Positions 23,803-35,417 of a stretch of 64,000 nucleotides of DNA are shown piece by piece. Where the stretch lies: the NCBI GenBank assembly GCA_016490735.1, contig JAEMWC010000216.1:445001-509000 (forward strand), in the 5' to 3' direction. The number at the start of each line of letters is the position of its first letter. Position 1 is the first letter of the stretch. The notes below the pieces were generated by a model. The model made no database searches and had not been told where the DNA came from. It was given only the letters and a program-made list of their open reading frames with translations. Source of the DNA: Pachyseris speciosa. Taxonomy: Eukaryota > Cnidaria > Anthozoa > Scleractinia > Pachyseridae. The translations under genes were made by a program, and so were the position numbers.

Positions 23803-24442
23803 GTATGAAAAATAATCTGAGAGAACAGAATATACATTATTATTAAAAACTGAATTACGGATATCAGATTTTTCAGCATTCTCATTGGCTAGCCGGACAC
23901 AGGCTCTCAGCTCATATACCTGCACTACCTTATATGGTCAATAATTTTCACTCGAAACGGCAGCCATTAAAACATGAATCGTCTCGCAGCAGAATTAACG
24001 AGCAGAAATTTCGAAACTGGAACCGAAATACAAATGGCATTCAACTTTTCATTGATGAGTGTTTTGAAACGACAAGGAACAGTCCTGAGACCGTGTTAAA
24101 AAAATTTCTTGCAGCGCTAAGAAAATTTTGTGGGCTGTTGATGTTTAGCTAATAGCAAAACGCAGTTTTTTTTTTACGGAAATACCGAAATAGTTTTGGA
24201 ACTTAACTAAACGGAATTGAAGATATCATTTAACAACAAGTGTCGACGTCATCAATCTACTATGCTCTCGGGCCAGTCTATTCAAAACAAATTGAACAAA
24301 CAAGAACTTCAGCTAAAGTTTGCAGCAATATTCCACTATTAAAAATCTTTCCAGCGATCAGTGACACTTTCAAAAAAAAAAACATAATAATAAATAAATA
24401 ACACACATTAAAAATGTTCTGACCTGCACTCGATGCAACGTA
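23803..24442 (+). other. Intron 2, left part: nothing recognised
   Basis: No domain or boundary is visible before the retrotransposon. A frame at 23,934-24,152 has no motif. Confidence 0.4.
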
Positions 24443-24447
24443 TCTAT

Positions 24448-24579
24448 TGTCGTGTTATTTGGCTAAATACTGTCTCAGAATACACTACACGTGTTTCTTA
24501 TCGGGTGCCTTTTATAATCAACCTCAATATCATGCGGGCCTCAATCCCAAGAAAGCCCGTCATGTAAGCTATCACAACA
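24448..24579 (-). repeat. 3' LTR of the gypsy element
   Basis: On the minus strand it starts TGTTGTGATAGC and ends AACACGACA. It matches the other LTR except at about seven bases. TCTAT precedes it on the + strand. Confidence 0.92.
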
Positions 24580-24592
24580 TCTCCCCCTTTAG
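24580..24592 (-). promoter_or_regulatory. Polypurine tract
   Basis: The minus strand reads CTAAAGGGGGAGA immediately before the 3' LTR, the expected priming site for plus-strand DNA synthesis. Confidence 0.85.
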
Positions 24593-24663
24593 TTTAACAA
24601 CTCAACATCCAAAAAGGAGCAACTGACGCTACAGTAAATCAAAACTTATAACACTGTGCAATG

Positions 24664-25890
24664 TCACTCTAAACCTAGATTTTCCCTAACTTTGAGTGAA
24701 GGCTTTATGATTCTCTTAGGCCTACTAGCAAGAATAGGTGTTACTGGGGGCACTTGTAAGTTAGGAGTTTCAGTTTGCATAGGTGATGCTGGCTTGGTCT
24801 CCGCTGGAGCGTCACTCACTGCGGGTGTCGGTCGATGTTGTTGCTGCTGATCCGGAATGGGTATCAAGTGAGCACGGTTCCTCCTTAGTGTGCTGGAGGG
24901 TGTTTCGACCACGTACGACCGAGGTGTTGATGCCGCTTTCACAACTTTCCCTGTGCGTTGAAGGTCTTTCACAAAGACTTCTGTACCCGGTCCTATTGGA
25001 GACAGGGGCTTTGCTTTGTGCCTGCTGTTGAATACTGTTTCCTGCTTCAACTTGCTCATGCTCTCTCGTGCACGTAGGTTTTCTAAAACGGGCCACTGCG
25101 GGTTTAACTGGGTATGGAACGTAGGTACACTGATCCTAATTTGCCTTCCCATCAGTAACTGAGCAGGAGAGAACTTGCATGCTAGTGGTGTTGATCTGTA
25201 GGCAAGCAATCCTTTAGCGGGGTCCTTCTCTTTCGTGATCAGGTTCTTCACCGTTCTGACTCCTCGCTCAACTTCTCCGTTTGATTGGGGAAATCGCGGA
25301 CTACTTTTGTTATGTTTGAATCCCAACTCCTTAGCAAAATGTGAGAATTCTGCACTGTCAAACTGAGGGCCATTGTCAGATCGCACTTGTTCTGGAGTGC
25401 CATGTCTGGCAAATATGGACTTGAGTGCTCTGATGACCTCGCTTGACTTGGTGGTCTTTGTCATCGCTGCTACTTCCACATACCTTGAGAAGTAGTCTAT
25501 GAAAATAAGGTAGTCGACGCCTTTTAACTCAAAGAGGTCTGTGGCTACGACTTGCCAGGGACGGTCCGGTAAAGGTGTCGGGATAAGTGGTTCAGGTTTG
25601 CTGTCCCTGTGTAAGGCACAAACTCTGCACTGTGGTACTAAATCTTGGATTTCTCTGCTGAGTCCTGGCCACCAAACAGAGTTTTTGGCTCGCTCACGGC
25701 ATTTGGTTATCCCTTGGTGCCCCTCGTGGATCTTATCTAAGGTGTCTAGGCGCATGGAGGACGGGATTACGATTCTGGACGCCGTTAGCAGGATGTTTTG
25801 TACCACCGACAGCTCGCCTCTGCTTGACCAGTAAGGTTTCAAAGCATCCTTTAGTAAACACTTGTCAGGCCATCCCTCGTAGCAGTACAC
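24664..25890 (-). pseudogene. gypsy pol, integrase part
   Basis: The 408-codon frame holds an HHCC zinc-binding region (HEGHQG, then CRVC), followed by the integrase core. The core has D in ATDLFELKGVDYL, D in SDNGPQF, and E in SNGEVERGV, a complete D,D-35-E set. A C-terminal basic region follows (RPKRIIKPSLK). The frame is shifted by one base from the upstream RT frame at about 25,885: the RT frame runs on out of phase after CSQIK while this frame begins with VYCYEGWPD-like sequence. The frameshift makes the copy defective unless it is recoded. Confidence 0.88.
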
Positions 25891-28055
25891 TTTATCTGGC
25901 TGCAGACTGGATACTCGTGCTGCGCTTCCACTATTTGCAGTAGTCTTGTGTCTGAGGCGGGTAGCGACGAGATCACACTTCCGACGTAAGCAACCATGTC
26001 GTCATCATCAATTGTGGACTGGACCATTTGATCTCGAACTTGGAGTCTCGAGAGCGCATCCGCTATGTGCATCTGCTTCCCTGGAACGTGCTTGATTTCC
26101 TTAAAGTGGAATCTCATTAATCTCATCCTGAATCGCTGGATCCTTGGCGGAAGTTGATCCAGTGTATGAGTACTCAGCAGTGGTACCAGGGGTTTGTGGT
26201 CAGTTTCCATGAAGATTGACTTTCCCACAATGTATTCCCATGATCGCTCGCACGCCCATGTGAGAGCTTGGGCTTCCTTCTCGATTTGTGCGTACCTGGT
26301 TTCAGTGGGCGTCATCGCTCTTGATAGGAATGATATTGGCCTCCAGGAGTTGTCTGATTGAAGCTGGAGAACTACCCCACCTAAGCCAAATGAGGAGGCG
26401 TCAGCTGCTACTTTGGTCTCCTTGTTTGGGTCGTATAGCGCTAGTACCGGGACTTGTATGAGGTCAGCTTTGATTCGCTCAAATGCTTTCTTCTGCTCGA
26501 CTCCCCATGTCCACTGGTTCCCTTTCTGAAGCAGGTCTCTGATGCTCTTTGTCTTGTCAGCAAGGTGTTCTGAGAATTTGCTTAATTGGTTCACCATGCC
26601 AAGAAAGGTTTTTACTTCTTGCACGTTCTGAGGTGGTGGTAGATCTGTGATTGCTCGTAGCTTCTCTGGATCTGCCTCAATTCCACTGGAGCTTATGACG
26701 TGACCAAGGAACTTGACCCGTTGTGTGCTGAGCTCACACTTATCAAGGTTCAGTGTCACACCGGCTTCTACCAAACGCGTAAGAACAGCTTCCAGCCTCT
26801 CATCGTGTTCCTCCTGGTCTTTACCATGTACCAACACGTCATCTATGTTATATTCCACACCCTCTAATCCCTCAAGGATCTGACTCATGTTTTTCTGGAA
26901 TTTCTCTGAACCAGAACTGATGCCAAAGGGTAAGACGTTGAAACAGAAACGACCCCATGGAGTGATAAATGTGGTTAATGGTCTCGATTCCCCTGCTAGC
27001 TTAATCTGCCAGAAGCCTGAGTTGGCGTCGAGTTTAGTGAAGACTCTTGAGTTGGCCAACCTACCCAGGGTTGTGTCTACTACTGGAAGTGGGTGGTTCT
27101 CTCTCTTGACGTACTCGTTGAGCTTGCTTAAGTCCACGCATACCCTGACCTTCCCGTTGCTCTTGGGCGTTACCACCATAGGTGCACACCAATCGGTGGG
27201 TTGGTCCACTCTGGATATGACGCCTGTCTCTAGCATTCTATCCAACTCTTCTTTCGTCTTCTGATACCGCGGTAACGGTACTTTCCTTGGAACGGTCATT
27301 TGGAAGGGTTTGACATCTTCTTTGAGCGTGATGCTGTAGCTGTCCTTCATGACCCCCAGACCCTTGAACAGCCTAGGGTACTTGTCTGCTACTTTAGTCT
27401 TGTAGTCAGCACTGCTCAAACTGTCAAGTCTGGTTGCCAACTTCAGACGTTCGGCTGCTTCTCTTCCTAGCAAGGCTCTTTCCAAATCTTCAATCACGTA
27501 CACTTGTTCTCTTGCAACATTGTCTTGCGCTTGTAACTCTGCAGCGAAAGTTCCTAAACACGTTAATTTTTGTTTACACGGACCCATAAGCTGCTTGGTT
27601 GTGTTGCTTAGCGATGGGGTTGGTTTCAGGCTATGGTACAAGCTCGGTGGAATAACAGTAACATCTGCACCTGTATCGACTTTAAACTCTGCTTTTTGCC
27701 CATTTATCATGACTTTTGCTTTCCACGAAGCTCCCTCGCCTCCTTGGACAGCATCTAGTCTGGTAACTTCACCCAGGAAGAACTCTTCATCATGCTGTGT
27801 GCCAGAGAAGTTCACTTCGCCCACCATCTTGTTGGAGTGAGCTCTACAGGCTTTTGCCCAATGACCCACTTTAGAACACTTGATGCATTTTGACTCTCTT
27901 GCTGGACATAGTCTCTTTGCATGAAAGGGGCAATGGCATCTTGGACATTTTCCTTCAGAAGTCTTCTCCCTTGCTTGCTTTTGTTTTGATGGCTTCTTCT
28001 GGTCTCTTTTCTTCTCTGCTTCTTCTTTTCCCTTTTCTTTGGATAACTGGTCCAC
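25851..28055 (-). pseudogene. gypsy gag end, protease, RT and RNase H
   Basis: The 734-codon frame opens with a lysine/glutamate-rich stretch and two CCHC-like knuckles (CPRCHCPFHAKRLC, CIKCSKVGHWAKAC). Next come an aspartic protease (VDTGADVTVIP), RT blocks (VDLSKLNEYVKRENHPLP, LDANSGFWQI, LPFGISSGSEKFQ), a catalytic IDDVLVHG, and RNase H (ALYD, AADASSFGLGG, TDHKPL). The domain order is Ty3/gypsy, close to the invertebrate K02A2.6/Mag type. The RT active site reads N-I-D-D in place of Y-x-D-D, a variation known in this group. The ORF joins gag by a frameshift near 28,105-28,130. Confidence 0.92.
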
Positions 28056-28087
28056 CTTAGCTGGTGGGGGTTCTGACTTTTCTCCCT

Positions 28088-28414
28088 TTAGGAAGGTTTG
28101 TTGTTTTTTTGACTGTCTCTGACTGTCTGGCCTTTGGGATCCAGTTGCAGCTGTTCAGAGAGCTTTTTGTCTTTCAGCCCCACAACGATTCTGTCTCGGA
28201 TGAGATCGTCCTTAAGAGTGCCAAATTCGCAGTATTCCGCAAGACAGTGTAAATCAGTAATAAAGGTATCCACTGACTCATGGTCATTTTGACTCCTGAG
28301 GTTAAATTTAGCTCGTTCAAATATTACATTCCTCTTCACTACAAAATGACTTTCAAACTTGCCTTTGACGGTGTCGTACTGCTTCGCTTCAGCGGCGGTA
28401 AGTCCAAACGAGAC
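28088..28414 (-). pseudogene. gypsy gag, C-terminal half
   Basis: The frame continues from the nested insertion site with VSFGLTAAEAKQYDTVKGKF, then HFVVKRNVIFERAKFNLRSQ and an RDRIVVGLKD block, typical of gypsy capsid C-terminal regions. It runs into a stop at 28,088 after an A-rich slip (near AAAAAAACAACAAACC) that moves the true frame into the pol ORF. Confidence 0.85.
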
Positions 28415-28674
28415 TACAAACGCTTTCCAAACTATTTTCAGTTTTTCCAATTTGTTAATTTTCCACAGAAAACTTCCTTTTTATTCATTTTTGGTGGAGA
28501 TCGTAAAGTAGTGTCAAGATTCTGTCGATTCTTGCGGAGCAGAAAAAACAGACATCAAGAAATCTCATATTTAGCGGAGGGATTTTTATTGTCCTCACAA
28601 ATCAAGCAACCAAGCAAACTAAACTACTGCTGGCAAAGACTACTTTCCTGGAAACTACAAAACATTGGAATCTA

Positions 28675-29330
28675 GGGGTCCGAATTTCGGACCCTTCAAC
28701 TTAGTCCACACAAATACAAAATTAACTAGACAACGTCCTACTTGTAAATCGAGGGGTCCGAATTTCGGACCCTTCAACTTAATCAACACAAATACCGAAA
28801 ACTAGACAACGCCGGTCATACTTGTAAATCCAGGGGTCCGAAATTCGGACCCTTCAACTTAGTCCACAAAAGTACAAAATCAACTAGACAACGTCATACT
28901 TGTAAATCGAGGGGTCCGAATTTCGGACCCTTCAACTTAATCAACACAAATACCGAAAACTTAAGACAACGCCGGTCATACTTGCAAATCCAGGGGTCCG
29001 AATTTCGGACCCTTCAACTTAGTCCACACAAGTACAAAATCAACTAGACAACGTCATACTTGTAAATCCAGGGGTCCGAATTTCGGACCCTTCAACTTAA
29101 TCCACACAATTAATACATGTTACAGACATCATACTTAGAAATCGAGGGGTCTGAATTTCGTACCCTTGCTTTAGTGAATCTACAAAGATCTGTTTCTTGA
29201 AACACAATTCTTCTAAATCCAGGGTTCCGAAATGCGGACCCTTGTTTGAAAGAATCCACAAGAAGCGGTATTCAAAAACGAGACAAATGTAAATCTATAG
29301 GGTCCGAAATTCGGACCCTTGCTTTAACTG
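28675..29330. repeat. Left subterminal array of GGGTCCGAATTTCGGACCC palindromes
   Basis: Nine copies, period about 76-82 bp, each a perfect or near-perfect palindrome. The first six alternate between two spacer types (one with TAGTCCACAC, one with TAATCAACACAAATACCG), a higher-order unit of about 158 bp. The copies towards the middle of the element are more degenerate. The form suggests repeated binding sites for a dimeric protein such as the cognate transposase, which is inference. Confidence 0.92.
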
Positions 29331-29399
29331 TTCTGCCAAATTCAGCAATAATAGCGTCACTTTATGAAATCCTAGGGTTCCAAAATTCATTGCCTAGCC

Positions 29400-31300
29400 T
29401 GTTAAATGCTTAACCACTTTGAACTGGAACTCAAATCTTCAATCAAATTTCTAAATAAGCACAGGAATGTGGCCTCGTGGCTGACTATTATCGGCCTTTC
29501 AAGCTCATTTCACAATTGTCACGAAAAATTCAGCGAGGTTATAAATCACGGATGTACCAAAAGTGAACGCCAGTGCAACGCTTGTCAAATTCCTATATAT
29601 GCCGGCTAATCTGATTACATTTTCAGCAGTTATACATGAAATACCAAAATTTTCTGAATTTGGATTGCCGGGCATATAGTCTGTGTGAATTATCAGGCGC
29701 TTTGCGTTTAGCTGGCCTCGCTAAGAAAAATAAAACCTCTGGCACCCAGGGTAGACATTCCGTTGAATTTAGACAAAAATTTCAGACTGCCGTTTTTTTA
29801 GTTCTTTGTGAAACCGTCTCCGTCAGTCAAACCTCAAATTTTACTACTATCGAGAATATGGCGATTCTATAGTATGCCCAAGGTCGCAATAATGGGCAGC
29901 CACGAAGCCACATTCCTTTTCCTAATCGCTTGGCAATTCTATACGAAGATATGGTACTTTAAGGCGCTTAGAATGAGGTATTTCGTAGAAATTCTAAAGA
30001 CTCGGCGCTTCTATAATAGCTTAATAACTATACTACGTAGCACAAAATGGCCCTTATGGTTCCTACCCGAACTAGAGAAGCGTTTATATCCTCAAAAGTT
30101 CATAATCCAACCACTGTCAGCGACGCTGGCCTGGCTTTCGGTTGACAACTTCTTCAGCGGAGGTCGGTGGTACCCAGGATTATACTCCGCCATCCATGAC
30201 CTTTAATATTTCTTGATTTTGAATCGACCGTGGCAGTGGTACTTAACATTTTCACAAGTTGATTTTTTGCAACTACCTCAACAAAACTGAGAGATGTTTA
30301 TCCACGATGAAGCGCTCAAGAGAATGCATGCACGTCTGTTGTGGTTTATTTGAGATAAGGCAGGTATTGAATGTGTCACGTACTCACTGAGTGAATGGAG
30401 GTTTCAAACCTAGAAAGTAAACTAGACTTAAACTTCAATCTTAAAAAGCACTTATAATCTCACGTTTTTTACATACATAGAAGATTTGGGTGACTTTTAC
30501 AGTGAATGCTTCCAATCCGGTGTTCACGAGCGGAGACAAAAGAAATATTTCTTGTATCCGGTCTTCTTTTTGAACTAACCAAAACTATGCTGACGTAACC
30601 CTGTGGCTAACCGAGTAACGACTTTCTGAGCACTGCGCCAAAAATTATGTCTTCAGAAGCTGAGAGCCTTTGTGTTGCAAGGCAGGACTACTGTTTGAAA
30701 GCAAAGTAGAACTCATGGGCACATTTTTTCGCGACAGGATTTAATGAAGTCATACGAAAGATCAAGTAAGTGGAAATGTGGTAGGAAACGTCAGGTCTGC
30801 ATGTTTTGATCACTACAAGGCTCGCGATCTTCACTAGGCTGAGTGAGCGGCGGAATTCGAAGTTACTACGGTTATCACTGTTATTAGCCATTGCAAATGT
30901 AAACTTTCTAAATTCAGTGTTCTAATTCAGTGTAGTATGAATTTTTAAAAGTCACTCTTTAATGAAATCTGTTTCTTATGCATTAGGCTTCATTTCAGCA
31001 GAATGCAGTTTGAATAAAATATGTCTTTGAACATCACACAATAAATGCTTGATTTTGTCTGTTGCGACTGCTCCGAAGACTGCGCCAGAAACACAGTAGA
31101 AAAGCGAAGTTTGGGTCATTAGGGTGCATAGGCCGTAATGAGTTCAAATTGGACATCTCGTAGATTTTGTTACATAATTTATATAAAATGGCATGAAGAG
31201 CTCTGTCCTAATAATAATCCCGTAAAACGTCGCCGGCCAAATGATTTCACCAATTGAACGGAACCTTGTTCCCAGCGGTGAGTATTATAAAACTGTTTCT
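29400..31300. other. Middle of the nested DNA element: no transposase recognised
   Basis: The longest frame (29,808-30,206, +) is rich in aromatic residues and has no catalytic motif that I can identify. Other frames are shorter and overlap. I see nothing that would mobilise the element. Confidence 0.5.
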
Positions 31301-31317
31301 AATTTAAGCAGAGTCAA

Positions 31318-31905
31318 GGATTTGCAATTCGGACCCTTATTTTCAGAATGAATACAGCGCTACGTACGTTGTTGAGGAATTCAGGTGATTCCAAACTTAT
31401 GATCGTTGCTTTCTGAACCAAGAGCTAGACAACAAGAAATTTTTTCATGCAAGATTTCAGCGGAGTAAAAAGTATAAGGGTCCGAATTTCGGACCCTTGC
31501 TTTCTGAACAGAGATAACAGGACATTTTTCACGATTTTAGCGGAGTAAATAAAAAGCAGGGGTCCGAAATTCGGACCCTTGCGTTTTGAACCCGAGACAA
31601 CAGGCTATTTTTTTACGATTTCAACGGAGTGAAAAGCAAGGGTCCGAATTTCGGACCCTTGCTTTTTGAACACAGATATCAAGATACTTTTTTGCGATTT
31701 CAGCGGAATAAAAAGCAAGGGTCCGAATTTCGGACCCCTGCTTTTTGAACACAGATATCAAGATACTTTTTTGCGATTTCAGCGGAATAAAAAGCAAGGG
31801 TCCGAATTTCGGACCCTTGCTTTTTGAATTCAGATAACAAGAGATTTTTCATGATTTCAGCGGAGTCAAAATCAAGCCATCCGAAATTCGGTGCCTTGCT
31901 TCCCA
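31318..31905. repeat. Right subterminal array of the same palindrome
   Basis: Five full copies (from about 31,476 to 31,815) and degenerate copies at both ends, spaced about 79 bp. The spacers differ from the left array (CGATTTCAGCGGA(A/G)T, TTTTTGAACACAGATA). Two neighbouring units near 31,640-31,795 are almost identical, a recent local duplication. Confidence 0.92.
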
Positions 31906-32286
31906 AATAAAAAGAGCCATGTGCAGGTTATCTATATATTGTTGATTTGTGAGGAACAAATTTGCCTATCCGCAAAAAATAGAAAAAGTTGAATGCAGCA
32001 AAACTATATTTTGTTGATGTCCACCAGTTTTAACAACTTCCAATGACAAGAAAGTGGTAAAAAATTGTTGTCCTCAAAAATAAGAAAAAGCAAGTCATAC
32101 TTTTTTACCTCTTATTCCACCAAAATCGTGAAATAACGCTTATTTTCTCAACATAAAAAGGGTCCTACGATAATTCCCATGAAATTTATGGTTTTTAGCG
32201 GAGTGATTACGCTTAAAAAGGTCAAAATTATAATATTCTGCGGAATTCTCTATTTTGGAAAAACTGAAAATAGTTTGGAAAACGTT

Positions 32287-32589
32287 TACAATGTCATCGG
32301 CCTCTTCGCCCATGGAGTAAATAAGAGTGTTTATCTGGTTCTCGCCGTCCTTTTGCTCGAGTCCCGTCGCTTTTCGAAATCTCTCGAAACGCCTAATCCA
32401 TCTGGGCCATCCATCGGGTTTAAAACTAAATTTTTCCGGCGGTGGAACTTAATAGTTTGCCACGGATATCTGTTGTATAGTTGCTGCGACTTGCGGGTGT
32501 GCATTTTGAGTGCCGGCTCCGTTCGACTCTTCAACTACTTGTGGTTGTTCAGTTTGAACTCCGGCCGCGTTCGCTTCTGGTTCTCCCAT
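32287..32589 (-). pseudogene. gypsy gag, N-terminal half
   Basis: An ATG at 32,589 starts MGEPEANAAGVQTEQ. After a TAA following QQISVANY, the sequence continues with PPPEKFSFKPDGWPRWIRR, then FRKATGLEQKDGENQINTLI and GEEADDIV, which is the usual start of K02A2.6-type gag. The TAA shows the gag was already damaged, or results from a small indel. The frame breaks at GTA where the nested element sits and resumes at 28,414. Confidence 0.8.
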
Positions 32590-32635
32590 ACTTCCTCTGT
32601 GTCTGATTCTTCTTCAGTTTACAGGTTATTGGGAA

Positions 32636-32651
32636 CTTTCCGCTGCCACCA
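32636..32651 (-). promoter_or_regulatory. Primer binding site
   Basis: Directly inside the 5' LTR the minus strand reads TGGTGGCAGCGGAAAG. A TGG start complementary to a tRNA CCA end is expected. I cannot name the tRNA. Confidence 0.75.
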
Positions 32652-32783
32652 TGTCGTGTTATTTGGCTAAATACTGACTCAGAATACACTACACGTGTTT
32701 CTGATCGGGTGCCATGTTTAATCAACCTCAATATCATGCAGGCCTCAATCCCAAGAAAGCCCGTCACGTAAGCTATCACAACA
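32652..32783 (-). repeat. 5' LTR of the gypsy element
   Basis: 132 bp, TGT...ACA, followed on the + strand by TCTAT, the same 5 bases that precede the other LTR. Confidence 0.92.
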
Positions 32784-32788
32784 TCTAT

Positions 32789-33173
32789 CACCAGCATCAA
32801 ACTTTCCAGTTACACGGATGTGACGTGTTGTAAAAAATGAGAAGAATCGCCGTTCTTGTTGTTTTTGTTATTCTGTTCGGCCGCGGTTTCAGTTTTTGTT
32901 CCACGCATCGAGACAAATTTCTATAAGCCATTTCTTGAAGCATAACCTGGACATTTGTCTTGCTTATCCCTTATATATCTTGTTTCCGATCAGGTTTGGT
33001 GAGGCAATGTTCCAGTCAATCATAAATTGAAAATTGTGTCTTCATTTTGATGACATTCGCCCATGGTGCTGTTGTTGTGATGGATTACAAATTCGCTTCC
33101 TTCGGCTCGTACATTAACGTGAAAGCTGTTCCATCCTCTTTGAGAAATGATCGAATATTATTCACCAAACTGC
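32789..33173 (+). other. Intron 2: nothing recognised
   Basis: No repeat boundary or domain is visible. Confidence 0.4.
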
Positions 33174-33585
33174 TGACCATTTATAACTATTCAGAGCAAA
33201 TAAACTCTGCATTTTTTTTTCCAAAAAGGGCCCTAAACTGAAGCTTCAACGTTGTTCTCGGACAGTTTCATTGAATTCATTCAACTTTGCTCAGAAACGT
33301 TGCAACTCACCGAGAGGTTTTTCGCGCCCTTTTTGTTTAGTCATGTAATGGACAAGTGTTTCCTTTTTTTCGGTTTTTTTTTCTTTCTCTGGGTTCCTTT
33401 CTTTCACTTTCTTTGTTCAGATGCTCAAATATAAGTCGTAGAGTTTTTAATAAAACAATTATTCTACTCGGGCTTGCTGGATATGAAATGATTATAACCA
33501 ACTCGGCGCAACGCGCCTCGTTGGTTATTTATGACTTCATATCCATTGCGCCCTCGTAGAATAATTGTTAAATATTCATTATAAT
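33174..33585. repeat. Dispersed repeat copy 1, ending in a CG-centred hairpin
   Basis: The stretch shares its whole length with 48,571-49,027: CAGAGCAAATAAA.TCTGC, then CATTGAATTCATTCAACTTT, TTTCTCTGGGTTC and GTCGTAGAGTTTTTAATA. Its last 120 bp (about 33,455-33,573) form a fold-back from ACAATTATTCTACTCGGGC to its complement, with GCGCAACGCGCC at the centre. No protein is encoded. Confidence 0.8.
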
Positions 33586-34385
33586 TTTAATCGAGTTTGT
33601 TGGTTCTTAGTTCTCTATCACAAACTTAAAAACCAATTGAACAGAGTAAAATAATAACCCTGCTAAGTGTTGACTGTTTAAGTAATGATAATTTTATCTC
33701 ACTTGCATTGGGTGCCTTTTAGACAGAAAAAAAAAGCCATTTTTTGTCTGATTTATCGGTTGCTGTTATAGAGCCCTTCAAAGGGGTAAAGGCGCCAAGC
33801 GACATGGCTCACTTAACAGTGGACAATCTTCTCCCAGGACATGGACAACCAACAGAAATTGGCAGAAAAACGCTACAGTTAGCGAAAGGGATTCAATTTC
33901 AATGCCTCTTTGTTTTCTTTGCTACAGTGACATTTCTCATTAACGAAACAAGCAAGAAATAGAGTCGTAAACGAGCGAAAACCGACACCAGACTACCCCT
34001 TGGTAGGCCTCGTTAAATAAATATTATTAGGCGCAAAAAGGTTTAAACCGCTCAAAAGTTGAACTTCATCAATTAAAACATTTTACGTTTTGTGAAAGGC
34101 ATAGGTCCTACATTAACTACACCTAATTTTTTTTTCTACCAGGCAAAACTCATATTGTGTACCCACAATGTGCAATACGCTAGCAAGCACAACCACAGCT
34201 ACCGTAAAGACTCTAATATATAGATTTAGCCAAGCCTAAAAGCAGAGTTCCACGATTGTAATTTTTTTGTACTGGTATTAAACAACTTTGTATGGCTTTC
34301 CTTTCATGTTTAGAGCAGTCAACAGGAATTGACCGCGTTGCAAAAACCTCAAAACATAAAAACATTACAAGAAAACAATATACGA
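33586..34385 (+). other. Intron 2: nothing recognised
   Basis: A frame at 33,744-33,962 has no motif and no splice context that supports it. Confidence 0.4.
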
Positions 34386-34790
34386 CGCGTATGTTTGTAG
34401 GAATACAAATTTAAACAAACAAAAAACGATCAAACATTTCATCCAACATCGTGTTGGACGAGCATGTTTGAACGTTTAGGTACATCTCTCAACATTGCTT
34501 TTAAATGGCTTTCCACATTTGATCTAGATCACTGATATATTTTCTTCCAACATTTCGCGTTACGAACAAATGTTTGATCATTTAGCCACCCCAACCAACA
34601 AAGCGTGCAACCAAATGAGCCAAATAAGGTCGAAATTTCAGCGTTAATACGCAGAAATCGTTCTGTGGACTCACTCTATCTAGTATTTGGTCAAAAATTG
34701 TTTGTGCGTTTAGCCACTCCCCAACTTTATGTTTGACAAACACAATGCTGGTTAAAAATGTTTGATCGTTTAGCCGGGGCTTTAATCCTT
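34386..34790. repeat. Repeat built on ACATTT/GATCGTTTAGCC motifs
   Basis: Variants of CAAACATTT...CAACATCGTGTTGGACGAGC and TTTGATC.TTTAGCC recur at 34,430, 34,570, 34,700 and 34,770. This suggests a decayed MITE-like repeat. Edges are not clear. Confidence 0.45.
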
Positions 34791-35417
34791 TTTTACGAGG
34801 ACTCATTGCGATGACGTGTCAATAAGATAAGGGCAAACCATTCTCAACGCTGTTGAGGCACAGACGTCGAAAAACAGTCAGCCAAGCGGAGTAAAAACAC
34901 TCGTTCGCGATCGCTTGCAAGCAAAGCAGCAAAACGAACAAACAATTCAATTACTTCTTTGTGTCCAAAACGAGTAGAGATGGTTACCCATGTCCAGTCG
35001 AAAGAAAAATACAAGTTTCATTCCTGATCCAAGAAAAGTAACAACGATTAAACCAAATGTTAAGCTTCAATTTATTTAATTCACCTATGATGTAGAGGTT
35101 CTTGAAAATACGTATCTACTTTAGTAATAACACGAATCTCCAAAAATAGCAAGCGGTTTGTCCAAATGAAGAACTTCTTCCACTAAGTTTGAGCTACTCG
35201 TTCTTCCCATGAATGCCGGTGAACTGTTAAGTGACCTTTCTTGGTGAGCTGCAAGATGCCGCGGTAAAGTAGGTTAAAGAGAAAGCCCTTGAAGCGTTGA
35301 AACATTTTGGTTTCAACCACAGAATCCGAGCGCCATGCAAGTCGGTCCACGCTTTAAGCTTTTCCTGAGAAAAATATTTTGCCCTTCCGTTTTATCAATT
35401 GGAAATTCACCTTCGAG
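34791..35417 (+). other. Intron 2: nothing recognised
   Basis: No coding domain or repeat boundary seen. Confidence 0.4.

Larger units (their letters stand above)
28419..32286. mobile_element. 3,868-bp non-autonomous DNA element with subterminal palindrome arrays
   Basis: The outer 30 bp are inverted repeats (left AACGCTTTCCAAACTATTTT, right its complement with one difference), flanked by TACA on both sides (28,415-28,418 and 32,287-32,290). Deleting the element and one TACA rejoins gag in frame, so the boundaries are firm. Subterminal regions carry two arrays of a 19-bp palindrome. The middle (29,400-31,300) has short frames on both strands, none with a transposase motif. TIR plus 4-bp TSD does not settle the superfamily; Sola- and Chapaev-type elements are among those with 4-bp TSDs. 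Confidence 0.9.
24443..32788 (-). mobile_element. Ty3/gypsy LTR retrotransposon with a nested DNA element
   Basis: Identical-length 132-bp LTRs (24,448-24,579 and 32,652-32,783) begin and end TGT...ACA and are flanked by the 5-bp duplication TCTAT (24,443-24,447 and 32,784-32,788). In minus orientation the order is 5' LTR, PBS, gag, protease, RT, RNase H, integrase, PPT, 3' LTR. This is the Ty3/gypsy order. By eye the LTRs differ at 7 of 132 positions, so the insertion is not recent. Without the 3,868-bp element nested in gag it would be about 4.5 kb. It lies antisense in intron 2 of the host gene. Confidence 0.93.

Noticed and set aside
26887..27840. Plus-strand frames of 106-125 codons
   Set aside because: They lie antisense to the RT/protease frame of the gypsy element and carry no domain.
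28675..29330. CRISPR-like array of palindromic repeats
   Set aside because: Repeat spacing is near 80 bp, the spacers are themselves repeated, the genome is eukaryotic, and the array lies subterminally in a TIR element.
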